A stretch of DNA of 43,039 bases from an uncultured Christensenella sp. (GCA_905195085.1 CAJJUK010000006.1:1-43039), one strand, 5' to 3'. Positions 33,402-41,321 are shown, counted from the first letter of the stretch. The notes: a model not told the origin generated them from the sequence alone. Made by a program: numbers and translations.

Positions 33402-34139
33402 ATGAAAAAACAAACTGCAGGCAGAAAAAATCTTGGAGACTTGGCTCCTAAATTTGCAGAACTTAATGACGATGTTCTCTTTGGTGAAGTTTGGGCAAGA
33501 GAAAACAAACTTTCCTTGAAAAACAGAAGCATGATTACAATCACCGCTTTGATGTCAAAAGGGATTTTTGACAATTCTTTGAAGTCCCACATTATGAACG
33601 GAAAGGCAAACGGCATAACAAAAGAAGAAATGGTTGAAATCATCACCCACGTTGCTTTTTATGCTGGTTGGCCAAATGCATGGGCCGTTTTCCCAATGGT
33701 GAGAGAAGTGTATGCAGAAGACGATGCAGATTTTGAACCTATGTTTGGAAAGGGTGATTTCAACAGTGCCTATGCACAATATTTCAAAGGAAACAGTTAT
33801 TTGAAACCACTGAACAAAGATGGTGTTTCTGTTGCAAATGTAACCTTTGAACCTGGCTGTCGAAACAATTGGCACATACATCACAAAGGTGGACAAATTT
33901 TGCTTTGCACCGATGGAGAAGGTTGGTATCAAGAATGGAACAAACCAGCACAGGCTCTCAAACCTGGAGATGTTGTTTATATTGCTCCTGAAATCAAACA
34001 TTGGCACGGAGCAAAAAAAGACAAATGGTTCAGTCATGTTGCCATTGAAGTTCCGGCAAAAGGACAGAGCAATGAATGGCTTGAAGAAGTGAATGATGAA
34101 CAATATCTTGGTCTTGAAAAAAATAAAAAGCACAAATAA
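33402..34139 (+). CDS. carboxymuconolactone decarboxylase-cupin fusion protein
   Basis: Residues about 10-105 form a carboxymuconolactone decarboxylase (AhpD-like) helical domain (LKSHIMNGKANGITKEEMVEIITH). The usual CxxC of the redox-active members is absent. Residues about 135-225 form a cupin domain with WHIHHKGGQ and the later His of KHWHG as likely metal ligands. Similar fusions occur next to aldehyde and quinone stress genes, and the MerR-type promoter supports an electrophile response. The frame begins at ATG 33372, but AAAAAGGAG precedes ATG 33402, and the predicted transcript starts near 33370. The chosen start gives 245 residues. Confidence 0.85.
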   Translation: MKKQTAGRKNLGDLAPKFAELNDDVLFGEVWARENKLSLKNRSMITITALMSKGIFDNSLKSHIMNGKANGITKEEMVEIITHVAFYAGWPNAWAVFPMVREVYAEDDADFEPMFGKGDFNSAYAQYFKGNSYLKPLNKDGVSVANVTFEPGCRNNWHIHHKGGQILLCTDGEGWYQEWNKPAQALKPGDVVYIAPEIKHWHGAKKDKWFSHVAIEVPAKGQSNEWLEEVNDEQYLGLEKNKKHK

Positions 34140-34156
34140 ACTTGTGCTTTTTTTAA
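34123..34156. terminator. terminator overlapping the end of the CMD-cupin gene
   Basis: Eleven-base arms AAAAAGCACAA (34125-34135) and TTGTGCTTTTT (34142-34152) have a loop that contains the stop codon. Confidence 0.88.
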
Positions 34157-34202
34157 TTGGTTTTAGATGTTTATTTATGATAATTTGTGATGATTGTTGA
34201 TC

Positions 34203-34523
34203 TTATTTCTTTGAAACTTTTGCTTTTCTATAGCGCTCGTTGGCTTCTTCAATTCTTTTGTTGGCTTCTTCAATTTCTGCGTCGCGTTCTTGTTGTCTTT
34301 TTGCACGTTTTTCTTCAGGTGATGCTTTTGCATTGTCCCAACTTTCTTTTGCTTGTGCTTTTGCACGTTTAAGTGTGTTTGTGCCTCTGTTCTCCTCAAA
34401 GAATGCTTTGCTTTCCGCTTTTACTGCTTGGAAGTTTGCTTTGTCAACTTGATGTTGTGCTTTTGCATCTTCTCCCATTTCTCTGAACGCTTTTTTGAAA
34501 AAGTTTTCCTTCTTTTCTGCCAT
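34203..34523 (-). CDS. small charged coiled-coil protein, 106 aa
   Basis: A cytoplasmic protein of unknown function, extremely rich in Lys, Glu, Ala and Arg, with a heptad-like pattern throughout (EEANKRIEEANERYRKAK at the end). No Cys and no membrane segment. A helical rod is the only prediction I can support. The start follows AAAAGGAG. It lies 21 bp after the lipocalin-like gene and is probably the last gene of that operon. Confidence 0.65.
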   Translation of the reverse strand: MAEKKENFFKKAFREMGEDAKAQHQVDKANFQAVKAESKAFFEENRGTNTLKRAKAQAKESWDNAKASPEEKRAKRQQERDAEIEEANKRIEEANERYRKAKVSKK

Positions 34524-34544
34524 GATTTTTTCTCCTTTTAAATT

Positions 34545-35645
34545 TTATAATGTATCAAATTTTTCGCCTTCGAGAACTTCGTCTGTGTAAAGTTCTCTTG
34601 GCAAAATGTTTGGATAAGCATGCCATTGTCTTATTGAAATTACTCCTCGTCCATTGTGCAAAGTCTTAACTGTTCCATCTTTGAATGTGAAAGTTCCTTC
34701 AACTTTATCGAATGTCACTGTTGCAACAGGATTGTCTGGAACTTTGAAAGTTGCGCCCCAAGTTGTTGCATTTCCAACATGAGCATTGATTTCATAGACC
34801 CCATCTTCAAGCTCAATTTTGATGTTATATTTTGTTGGAATGAAACCATCAAGTTCTCTCAAAAATGCCCAATCTTCATGAGTGATTGTCATTTTTCCTT
34901 CTGGATAATGTTTCTTTCTTTCCAAATCATAGACTGACAAATCTTTCATTCCCAAGCGCATATCATACAATGAAGAGTGGATTTCGTCGAAAGCAACCCA
35001 GCCCCAATCTTCCCAACCACCAAGTTCGGCGGCAGAAGAGTCCACTGCAACATATCTTTCACGAATTCCCATTCCTTTGACATTGACTTTTTTGCCTTTA
35101 TGTTTCAGCCAGCCATCAACATTTCCGGCCCAGTTATAGCCATAAGTGATGGAATGTTGAGTGAGATATGATGGTTTTTCTCTGCCATACCAAAGAGGGA
35201 AACCTTGTGGTCTGTGCCAAAATTCTGCGGAGTAATCTTCCGATGGCAAATCAATCAAAAGATGCCAAGTGTTGTTTTCAAAGCATTCAACTTTGAACTC
35301 TTTTCCACATGTTACTACAACTTTGTCAGACAGTTTTTCGATGTTTAATGTGCCCTTAGGTTGTCTTAGAATGACGTCGAATTCTGAGCCAGGATATCTG
35401 CCCACTTTATAGATGGAATTTGGAAGTTGTTGTGCTTTTCCAGTTCCTTTGGAAAGTCCGATTGAAACCAAGTCCAATTTTTCAACAGCAAGGGAAAGGA
35501 TTGAACCACCACAAGTGTAAGTTTCTCCATCATCGCCTTGCACCGAAAAAGATGTTAACCAATCCAAGAAACCGCTTCTAACTTCTTCTTTTACACCACT
35601 TCTTGCTTCATCAGCAAGAGTTACTTTTGGATTTTCTATTTTCAT
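34545..35645 (-). CDS. lipocalin-like (AttH/CrtC-type) protein, 366 aa, tentative
   Basis: This is a soluble beta-rich protein without signal peptide, rich in Trp and Gly. Alternating strands with W/Y/G motifs (FPLWYGREKPSY, YGYNWAGNVDGWL, ELGGWEDWGWVAFDE, ATTWGATFKV) recall the double lipocalin-like domains of AttH and CrtC-type hydratases, which act on hydrophobic molecules. The match is by pattern only. The start follows AAGGAG. It lies 10 bp after the small membrane protein gene at 35656 and 21 bp before the coiled-coil gene, so the three form an operon. The CrtO-like gene upstream makes a link to lipid or isoprenoid chemistry conceivable. Confidence 0.55.
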   Translation of the reverse strand: MKIENPKVTLADEARSGVKEEVRSGFLDWLTSFSVQGDDGETYTCGGSILSLAVEKLDLVSIGLSKGTGKAQQLPNSIYKVGRYPGSEFDVILRQPKGTLNIEKLSDKVVVTCGKEFKVECFENNTWHLLIDLPSEDYSAEFWHRPQGFPLWYGREKPSYLTQHSITYGYNWAGNVDGWLKHKGKKVNVKGMGIRERYVAVDSSAAELGGWEDWGWVAFDEIHSSLYDMRLGMKDLSVYDLERKKHYPEGKMTITHEDWAFLRELDGFIPTKYNIKIELEDGVYEINAHVGNATTWGATFKVPDNPVATVTFDKVEGTFTFKDGTVKTLHNGRGVISIRQWHAYPNILPRELYTDEVLEGEKFDTL

Positions 35646-35655
35646 ATTTATCTCC

Positions 35656-36009
35656 TTATTTGTTTAAGATTTCGTTTGAAAGAGAAATAATTTCTTCGGA
35701 ATATTTTTTCTTTCTTGAACTAAGAATTGCTTTGTAAATTGAGTAGTTTGAAGCACAAAGAATTATGCCAACAATGCCTACAACAATTCCAACAATAAGC
35801 CAAGTTGTTGTTCCGCCGATAACTCCCAGAGCCAAACACATTCCGGTGCCAAGAATTAAAGCGAAAATTGTTCCAAGAATGTAGGCAACAACATTTGCAG
35901 GAGTTTTGACCTTCTTGTCAAGATTTTTAAGTTCATCAACTTTTGTGGTTTGCTTTTCGCTGTAATCATTGAGCATTTTTTGTGCGATGTAGATTTCTTT
36001 ATCTTCCAT
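35656..36009 (-). CDS. small two-helix membrane protein, 117 aa (paralog of the gene at 36837)
   Basis: A cytoplasmic N-terminal helix with ELKNLDKKVKTP precedes two membrane segments (about 37-61 and 67-88) joined by a tight Gly-rich turn. A C-terminal cytoplasmic helix ends in EEIISLSNEILNK. The same plan and the motifs LKxLDxKVK and IIxLSNExLN occur in the 133-residue protein at 36837-37238, so the two are paralogs. The function is unknown. The start follows AAAGGAGG. Direct repeats of the presumed response regulator site lie upstream. Confidence 0.75.
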   Translation of the reverse strand: MEDKEIYIAQKMLNDYSEKQTTKVDELKNLDKKVKTPANVVAYILGTIFALILGTGMCLALGVIGGTTTWLIVGIVVGIVGIILCASNYSIYKAILSSRKKKYSEEIISLSNEILNK

Positions 36010-36031
36010 TTTTTCACCTCCTTTTATTTAC

Positions 36032-36113
36032 ACAACCATTATACGAATTGGTTGTTTTTGTTTAATCAAAGTTTGGTTAGAGTGCTGTAATTGTTTTGTT
36101 AAAATTTTGTTAA
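36032..36113 (-). promoter_or_regulatory. promoter with inverted repeat and three 11-bp direct repeats
   Basis: A minus-strand TATAAT (36043-36038) lies between the arms of the inverted repeat ACAACCA (36032-36038) and TGGTTGT (36049-36055). Further upstream TGTAAT (36086), TGTTAA (36097) and TGTTAA (36108), read on the plus strand, repeat exactly every 11 bp, the spacing of OmpR/PhoB-type binding sites. It drives the operon 36009-34203. Confidence 0.5.
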
Positions 36114-36682
36114 ACGGTTTGAATTTGCTTTTTTGATAGATGTTCATAAATTGGAACCATTCTGAATCTTGTGTATCTTTGGATAAGACAAGGCAATATA
36201 TGTAATATTAAGTTTACGATTGCTATTGGCAAGGAGAAATATAAATCTCTGACAGGAAAGATAAACAAAACAGTGAATCCCAGAATTCCAGCCAAAAGAT
36301 GCAAAATTTCCGCCAGACAGGTTTCTTGCAAAAATTTGTTGAGATATTTGACTTCAACAGATTTGATGTTTTTCTTTTCAAAGCCACCTGTCCAACCCAT
36401 TTCTGGAATTTTATCTTTCCATTTTTGTATCTTTATTGACCTTAAGAATTTGATTTGTGATTGATTGACTTTGAAGATTGTTGAACGATAGTTCCACAGA
36501 CCTTTTGGGAAAAATCTCAACAAAATTGCCAACAACCCAAGCAAGACCAAGACATATGCATTGACAGCAAATGGTGCAAGCAAAGCATAGGCAAATGAAA
36601 CGGAATTGATTGTCAGACCAACCCAAAGTGACAGGCTTGTTGTGAAAAACAAAGTGAAAATGACTACTATTGCATAAAACAT
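36110..36682 (-). CDS. CrtO-like (glycosyl-4,4'-diaponeurosporenoate acyltransferase-type) membrane protein
   Basis: The 190-residue protein has membrane segments at about 3-25, 35-60 and 125-165. The central cytoplasmic part (WKDKIPEMG, KKNIKSVEVKYLNKFLQETCLAEILH) and the C-terminal ILPCLIQRYTRFRM match the pattern of the CrtO acyltransferase family, in which a Glu-x2-His pair follows the K-x-L-x10-T segment. In Staphylococcus this enzyme acylates the sugar of staphyloxanthin. Homologs in organisms without carotenoids have no known substrate. The start follows TAGGAG. Two perfect TGTAAA repeats at 11-bp spacing lie 64-80 bp upstream of the start codon. Confidence 0.75.
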   Translation of the reverse strand: MFYAIVVIFTLFFTTSLSLWVGLTINSVSFAYALLAPFAVNAYVLVLLGLLAILLRFFPKGLWNYRSTIFKVNQSQIKFLRSIKIQKWKDKIPEMGWTGGFEKKNIKSVEVKYLNKFLQETCLAEILHLLAGILGFTVLFIFPVRDLYFSLPIAIVNLILHILPCLIQRYTRFRMVPIYEHLSKKQIQTV

Positions 36683-36745
36683 AATTTTCTCCTATGTGAT
36701 ATAACAAGAATATATCAAAAAGTTTTTGCTAAAATATTTTTTAAA

Positions 36746-36762
36746 TGTAAAAAAAATGTAAA
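36746..36762 (-). promoter_or_regulatory. OmpR-type direct repeat upstream of the CrtO-like gene
   Basis: TGTAAA at 36746 and at 36757 (plus-strand reading) are spaced exactly 11 bp, identical to the pair upstream of the response regulator gene. The centre is about 50 bp upstream of the predicted transcript start (-10 TATATT at 36714-36709). Confidence 0.55.
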
Positions 36763-36790
36763 AACAAGTTTGTTCTTACATTTTCTAAAA
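36749..36790 (-). terminator. terminator of the two-component operon
   Basis: Arms AAAATGTAA (36753-36761) and TTACATTTT (36776-36784) have a 14-nt loop and a run of T on the minus strand. It overlaps the direct repeat described separately. Confidence 0.65.
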
Positions 36791-36836
36791 AGATAAATAG
36801 TTTCAAAACCCGATAATTTACAAAACAAATGGATAA

Positions 36837-37238
36837 TTATTTGGTGGACTTATCGCTCTCATTTTCGTTCAGTAATTCGTTGCTTAAGTCAATAATATGT
36901 TTGCCATATTTTTCCTTGAGACTGTTTGAAGTTTTTGTGAAAACAGGATACGCCAATGCCAAAGGAACCATGCCCACCAACATTACAACAATTCCCCAAG
37001 CCAAAATGGACCATTTAAGAACCATTGTCAAACCAAGTCCAAAAATGAGCACCCCAACCACACCAATGACAATCGAGATGATTGTTGGAATGTTTTTCAC
37101 TTTCGCATCGAGTTTTTTCAATTGTTCCAACTTCAAACTTCGTTCACTTTTTCCAAGATATTGTTCTCTTATGTTTTCAATTTCCTTTCTCTCATCTTGA
37201 GTGGGAGAAGAATAAGAATAATTAAATTTTTTGCTCAT
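36837..37238 (-). CDS. small two-helix membrane protein, 133 aa (paralog of the gene at 35656)
   Basis: A charged N-terminal cytoplasmic region (about 45 residues, with LEQLKKLDAKVKN) precedes two membrane helices (about 50-74 and 78-100), and a C-terminal helix ends in HIIDLSNELLNENE. It shares layout and motifs with the protein at 35656-36009. It lies 29 bp after the histidine kinase gene and so belongs to the two-component operon, which suggests that it modulates or is controlled by that system. The start follows AAAGGAG. Confidence 0.75.
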   Translation of the reverse strand: MSKKFNYSYSSPTQDERKEIENIREQYLGKSERSLKLEQLKKLDAKVKNIPTIISIVIGVVGVLIFGLGLTMVLKWSILAWGIVVMLVGMVPLALAYPVFTKTSNSLKEKYGKHIIDLSNELLNENESDKSTK

Positions 37239-37267
37239 TGATTTTCTCCTTTATTGTCACGTCAACT

Positions 37268-38302
37268 TTATTGTCTTAAATTTATTGTGAATGTGCTACC
37301 TTTGCCAACTTCACTTTCAACATAAATTTCTCCGCCCAAATTTTCAATAACTTTCTTAACAAGTGCAAGACCAAGTCCATTTCCTTCAGAAGAATGAGAA
37401 GTGTCACCCTGGAAGAATTTGTCAAAGATGTGTTTTCCTGTCTCTGAATCAATTCCACAACCGGTGTCTCCAACCTTGACAGTCACATGGTCAGCGTTTT
37501 GCTTCAAAGAGATTGTGATTGTTCCGCCGGGCTCTGTGAATTTGATTGCATTGGAGATCAAGTTGTTGAAGACAATCTCCAGATAACTTGCTGATGTGAC
37601 AATTTTTATGTCATTTATGTCACATTTCAATTCAAGTTTTTTCCTTTCAAACAGACTCTCAAAAGACAAGATGCATTCTCTAAGCAACTCTCCCAAATCA
37701 ACCTCTTCTTGGTCTATAATTCCATTATTTTCCAATTTGTTAAGTTTGAGAATGTTTGAAATTAGGTTGCTTAATTTTTTGCTTGTTGAAACAAGAATTT
37801 GAGAATATTTTTCTCTTGTTGCATCGTCAAGATTTTTATTTTGCAATGCAGTGGCGTAGTTTTGAATGATTGAGAGAGGGGTTTTGATTTCATGAGAAAC
37901 GTTGGATATGAAATCTGCTTTCAGGACCTCGTTTTTTCTGAGTTCTTCTGCCATCAGGTTGATGTTTTGTATTATGACGTCATATTGGTCAAATTTGTCA
38001 TAAGTGTGATTTGGTCTGAGTTTGACATCAAAGTTTCCAGAAGCAATTTTTTCAGTGGCATTCAAAATTTGCTCTGTGGGACTGTCAACCATTTTGTATC
38101 TTCTTATCATGTCGATGATTGTGCAAATGATTGTCAAAGCCAAAACCAAGACAAACATAACCAAAGCGACAATCCAAAGATTGTTTGTTTTCTTCATCAA
38201 AATTGAACAGACAACAATTGAAACTGTTGTGACGATAGAGATTGTCAAAAACAAAATCAAAAATCCCAAAAAGGAAAACTTTGAAAATTTTTTATTTTTC
38301 AT
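37268..38302 (-). CDS. sensor histidine kinase without extracellular sensor domain
   Basis: Two membrane helices (about 12-36 and 41-64) are separated by only about five residues, so the input is probably sensed in the membrane, as in BceS/LiaS-type envelope stress kinases. A HAMP-like linker follows, then HisKA with SHEIKTPLS (phospho-His near 136) and a HATPase domain with an N box (NNLISNAIKFTEPGG), G1 (DTGCGID) and G2 (GNGLGLALV). Length is 344 residues. The start overlaps the response regulator gene by 11 bases, so the two are co-translated. The signal is unknown. Confidence 0.94.
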   Translation of the reverse strand: MKNKKFSKFSFLGFLILFLTISIVTTVSIVVCSILMKKTNNLWIVALVMFVLVLALTIICTIIDMIRRYKMVDSPTEQILNATEKIASGNFDVKLRPNHTYDKFDQYDVIIQNINLMAEELRKNEVLKADFISNVSHEIKTPLSIIQNYATALQNKNLDDATREKYSQILVSTSKKLSNLISNILKLNKLENNGIIDQEEVDLGELLRECILSFESLFERKKLELKCDINDIKIVTSASYLEIVFNNLISNAIKFTEPGGTITISLKQNADHVTVKVGDTGCGIDSETGKHIFDKFFQGDTSHSSEGNGLGLALVKKVIENLGGEIYVESEVGKGSTFTINLRQ

Positions 38303-38969
38303 TCAACACCGCCTTGTAACCAAGACCATGAACGGTCACAATTTCAAAGCCGTCACACTCTGAAGTTTTTTCTCTGAGTTTTGCCATGTAAACATCGACT
38401 GTTCTGGAAGTTGCAGAACTGTCATAATCCCAAAATTCTTCCATTAAGACACTTCGAGTGAATGTTTTCTTTGGATTGGAAAGAAGTTTAAACAAAAGGT
38501 CAAATTCCCTAACAGTCAAAGACAGTTCTTTGTCACCGATGTAAGCGGTGTGTTCTTCTTTGTCTAATTTCAAATTGCCAACACAAAGAGTTTTTGATTG
38601 AGTGATTTTGGAACGTCTTAGCAAGGCTCCAACCTTCATGACCAATTCGTCAATGTCAAAAGGTTTGGTGATGTAATCATCAATTCCAAGTTTGTAGCCG
38701 AGTTGTTTTGAAGGTTTGTCGTCACGAGCGGTCATCAAAACGATTGGAATCATTGTATTTTTTGCACGAACCTTTTCAGCAAAAGAAAAACCATCAACAA
38801 CAGGCATCATGATGTCACTGATGATAATGTCAAAGTTGTCTTTGTCGAAAGCCTTGAGGGCTTGCATAGCATCAAAGCATTGAGTAATATCATAATCATT
38901 ATCTTTCAAATAAGTACAGACAAGGTCATTGAGTTCTTTGTCATCTTCAACCAATAAAATCTTTGACAT
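38292..38969 (-). CDS. OmpR/PhoB-family response regulator
   Basis: The receiver domain (1-120) has the acidic pair VEDDKE, phosphoryl-acceptor Asp in IIISDIMMP (about residue 52), the Thr of VLMTARDD and Lys of YITKPFD. A winged-helix domain follows, with SLTVREFDLLFKLL and TVDVYMAKLREK. Length is 225 residues. The start follows AAGAGGTGG. Two TGTAAA repeats with 11-bp spacing lie about 70 bp upstream, a likely autoregulatory site, and related repeats occur upstream of two other genes in the island. Confidence 0.96.
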   Translation of the reverse strand: MSKILLVEDDKELNDLVCTYLKDNDYDITQCFDAMQALKAFDKDNFDIIISDIMMPVVDGFSFAEKVRAKNTMIPIVLMTARDDKPSKQLGYKLGIDDYITKPFDIDELVMKVGALLRRSKITQSKTLCVGNLKLDKEEHTAYIGDKELSLTVREFDLLFKLLSNPKKTFTRSVLMEEFWDYDSSATSRTVDVYMAKLREKTSECDGFEIVTVHGLGYKAVLNEK

Positions 38970-38998
38970 TTAACCACCTCTTTCTAGACATTAATATG

Positions 38999-39049
38999 AT
39001 AATATGAAGATATTGATATTTTTTTAAACAAATGTAAAAGTTTTGTAAA
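38999..39049 (-). promoter_or_regulatory. promoter and OmpR-type direct repeat of the two-component operon
   Basis: Plus-strand TGTAAA at 39033 and 39044 are exactly 11 bp apart. A minus-strand -10 TATTAT (39004-38999) places the transcript start near 38992, so the repeats are centred at about -49. The -35 box is weak, as expected for an activated promoter. Confidence 0.55.
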
Positions 39050-39085
39050 TTTACTGATACTCACAAAGGTTTTGAAACAAAAACA

Positions 39086-39517
39086 TTATTCTGTCGTCAA
39101 GTTATCCAGTTTTTCGGTCAATGAGGACAGTTTAACTTCTTTTAATCTCTCGTCAAAACCCTGTTTGATAAAATCCAATTTTTCGTCTAGGACATTGTGT
39201 ATGTTTTTTCCAACAGGACATTTTGCTTCTGGATTCTGATGGAAGTAGAACAATCCTTCGTCCTGAGAAATGACTGCATTATAAACATCTAACAGTGAAA
39301 CATCGTCCAGAGATTTGCTTAAACTTGCTCCACCTGTGCCAAATTTCACAGTGATGATTCCCGCCTTTTTAAGATCAGACAGAACTTGTCTGATTATCAC
39401 AGGATTGACACCAACGCTTTTTGAAATGTTCTCTGATGTTGTTTTCATTTTTCCATCAAATTTGTAAATAAACAGCAATGTGTGAATTGCAATTGTAAAT
39501 TTGCTTGCGACCTTCAT
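39086..39517 (-). CDS. Rrf2-family transcriptional regulator
   Basis: The 143-residue protein has the Rrf2 winged helix: ASKFTIAIHTLLFI at the N-terminus, SENISKSVGVNPVIIRQVLSDLKKAGI as the helix-turn-helix and GTGGASLSKSLDDVSLLDVY as the wing. Only one Cys (CPVGKNIHN) remains of the three that bind an iron-sulfur cluster in IscR/NsrR, so it is more like YwnA/CymR-type members that sense small ligands or stress. It diverges from the MBL-fold gene, and three matching operators occupy the shared promoter region. The start follows TAGGAG. Confidence 0.92.
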   Translation of the reverse strand: MKVASKFTIAIHTLLFIYKFDGKMKTTSENISKSVGVNPVIIRQVLSDLKKAGIITVKFGTGGASLSKSLDDVSLLDVYNAVISQDEGLFYFHQNPEAKCPVGKNIHNVLDEKLDFIKQGFDERLKEVKLSSLTEKLDNLTTE

Positions 39518-39563
39518 CTTGTTCTCCTATTCCTTTATATAAATAGTATAAAATACTTTTTGT

Positions 39564-39676
39564 TGTAAAGTCAATAATTACACCGAGACAAAATTTTTTA
39601 AAAATTATTGATGTAACAGTTGACATTACACCGATGACTGTATATAATAATGACAGATGTAACAAAGATTGTTACA
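39564..39676. promoter_or_regulatory. divergent promoters with three TGTAA-N9-TTACA operators
   Basis: Three 19-bp inverted repeats TGTAA-N9-TTACA lie at 39564-39582, 39612-39630 and 39658-39676, with centres 48 and 46 bp apart. The first contains the -35 box of the Rrf2 gene (TTGACT 39574-39569, 18-bp spacer, TATACT 39550-39545). The second contains the -35 of the rightward gene (TTGACA 39620-39625, 17-bp spacer, TATAAT 39643-39648). The third lies just after the rightward transcript start. This strongly suggests repression of both genes by the Rrf2 protein. Confidence 0.8.
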
Positions 39677-39694
39677 CTTAAAAAGGAGAAAATT

Positions 39695-40495
39695 ATGAAA
39701 AAGACAGATTTTAAAAGAATTAAGTTAAACAAAGGAGAAATGAACGTTTATGATTTTGGTCAAATTAAACTTCATGCATACAAAACAAATGATTTCATTG
39801 ATGATGAAGTTTTTGTTGTTGAAAAGAACGGCAAATGTGTAATTATTGAAAGTCCTTGTTTTTTCGATAACATCAAAGAGCTTGAAGAATACATTTCAAC
39901 AAACAAATTGCAGGTGGAAGGAATTTTGGTTTCCTACCATGCAGCAGGTGCAACTTTTCTGCCAAAGGCAAAGAAATATTCCACCAAACATGCTGATGAA
40001 TATGGACACAATGGTGGAGGAAAAGGTCTGATTGACAACTTTACAAAAGCATTTGGAAACATTTTTGACAATTCGATACATCAAACAACAAATTTCATAA
40101 GTGGTGGAAAAAATGTAATTGGCGGAATTGAGTTTGACATTATCGACACAGCAGAGGGATTTAATATCATCATTCCAGAAATCAATGCAGTTTACACCCA
40201 TATGCTTGGACATGACTGCCACTCAATAGTTGCGGGCAGTTCTCATGCAGATGTCATGATAAAACAGCTTGAAGACTACATTCAAAAGGGATATACCTTT
40301 GTTTTGACTTCTCACTATACCCCAGAAGATTTGAAGGATGTTGAAACAAAGATTGCATATTTGAAAGATCTGAAGCAAATTGCAAAAACTTGCAAAGATG
40401 CAAATGAATTCAAAGAAAAGGTAGAAAGAAATTATCCTTCTTATTCAGGGCAAAATTATCTTGATATGACAGCGGGATTTTTCTTTGGAAAATAA
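39695..40495 (+). CDS. metallo-beta-lactamase-fold protein without the canonical metal motif
   Basis: The order of strands and motifs (VFVVEKNGKCVIIESPCF, VEGILVSYHAAGATF, YTHMLGHDCHSI, FVLTSHYTPED) follows the metallo-beta-lactamase fold. The usual HxHxDH is reduced to SYHAAGATF, so only some metal ligands remain. The later His residues (GHDCH, SHYTP) are conserved-looking. It may be a hydrolase with altered metal use or a binding protein. The frame extends to ATG 39650, but AAAAGGAG precedes ATG 39695, which lies properly downstream of the transcript start near 39655. Length is 266 residues. Controlled by the divergent Rrf2 gene. Confidence 0.72.
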   Translation: MKKTDFKRIKLNKGEMNVYDFGQIKLHAYKTNDFIDDEVFVVEKNGKCVIIESPCFFDNIKELEEYISTNKLQVEGILVSYHAAGATFLPKAKKYSTKHADEYGHNGGGKGLIDNFTKAFGNIFDNSIHQTTNFISGGKNVIGGIEFDIIDTAEGFNIIIPEINAVYTHMLGHDCHSIVAGSSHADVMIKQLEDYIQKGYTFVLTSHYTPEDLKDVETKIAYLKDLKQIAKTCKDANEFKEKVERNYPSYSGQNYLDMTAGFFFGK

Positions 40496-40501
40496 TGAAA
40501 A

Positions 40502-40550
40502 TAAAAAGGTTAATTCTTGAGAAGAATAAAAAGAATTAACCTTTTGCTTT
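40502..40550 (+). terminator. terminator of the MBL-fold gene
   Basis: Fifteen-base perfect arms start with AAAAGGTTAATTCTT (40504-40518) and end at 40545. The T run is only moderate, so attenuation or an operator role upstream of the next gene is also possible. Confidence 0.7.
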
Positions 40551-40571
40551 TAGTTTGAAGGAGAATAAGTT

Positions 40572-41321
40572 ATGAATGAAAAATTTTTGATAGAGAAGTT
40601 GCAAAAATACAACAACATCAAAGTGTCAAAAAATTTGTCCAGTTATGAGCAGATAAGAGCGTTGATGAATGTTACTTTGCCTTTAAACTTAAGTGAAGAA
40701 TTTTTTGTTAAGCAAGATGAATATTTGAAGGACTTGCAAAAGCAGAAAGAAATTGTTGATGTTGAAGATATTCTAAAAGATAAACAAATTGCTTTGCATC
40801 TTGGAGACATCACAACAATCAAAGCAGATGCAATTGTCAACGCTTGCAACAGCTCATTGCTCGGTTGTTTTGTCCTCTTGCATGATTGCATAGATAATGC
40901 AATACACTCTGCTGCCGGATTGCAAGTTAGAAGAGATTTGATTAAGGAACTTAATGGCAAAGAAGAACTAAATGGGCAATGCCGAGTGACGAATGGTTAC
41001 AACCTGCCAAGTACATACATTTTTCACACTGTTGGGCCAATTGTTGATGGGAAAGTTTCTGAGCAAGACAAAGAAGATTTGAGAAATTGCTATCTTTCGT
41101 GTTTGAGAAAAGCAGATGAAATGAAATTGAGAAATATTGTTTTTTGTTCAATCTCAACTGGGCTATATTCATTCCCAATCAAAGAGGCTTGCAAAATTGC
41201 GGTTAAAACTGTAAAAAATTATTTAAAAATAACTAATAGTTCCATAAAAATTGTTTTTGATTTGTTTAGTAAGGAGGACTTTTTGATATATGAACGAGAA
41301 CTTTCAAGCGAGAATAAATAA
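40572..41321 (+). CDS. zinc-dependent macrodomain protein (protein ADP-ribose hydrolase)
   Basis: Macrodomains bind ADP-ribose, and this subtype removes it from proteins modified by the partner SirTM. After a helical N-terminal region (1-70) comes LHLGDITTIKADAIVNACNSS. The zinc motif GCFVLLHDCIDNAIH follows, with Cys99, His104 and Cys106 as the C-x4-H-x-C ligands. Then come the GYNLPSTYIFHTVGP loop and FCSISTGLYSFP. Length is 249 residues. The start follows AAGGAG. The 3' end overlaps the SirTM gene by 32 bases. Confidence 0.93.
   Translation: MNEKFLIEKLQKYNNIKVSKNLSSYEQIRALMNVTLPLNLSEEFFVKQDEYLKDLQKQKEIVDVEDILKDKQIALHLGDITTIKADAIVNACNSSLLGCFVLLHDCIDNAIHSAAGLQVRRDLIKELNGKEELNGQCRVTNGYNLPSTYIFHTVGPIVDGKVSEQDKEDLRNCYLSCLRKADEMKLRNIVFCSISTGLYSFPIKEACKIAVKTVKNYLKITNSSIKIVFDLFSKEDFLIYERELSSENK

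Noticed and set aside
33555..34133. 192-residue minus-strand frame
   Set aside because: It overlaps the well supported CMD-cupin gene and has no start signals.
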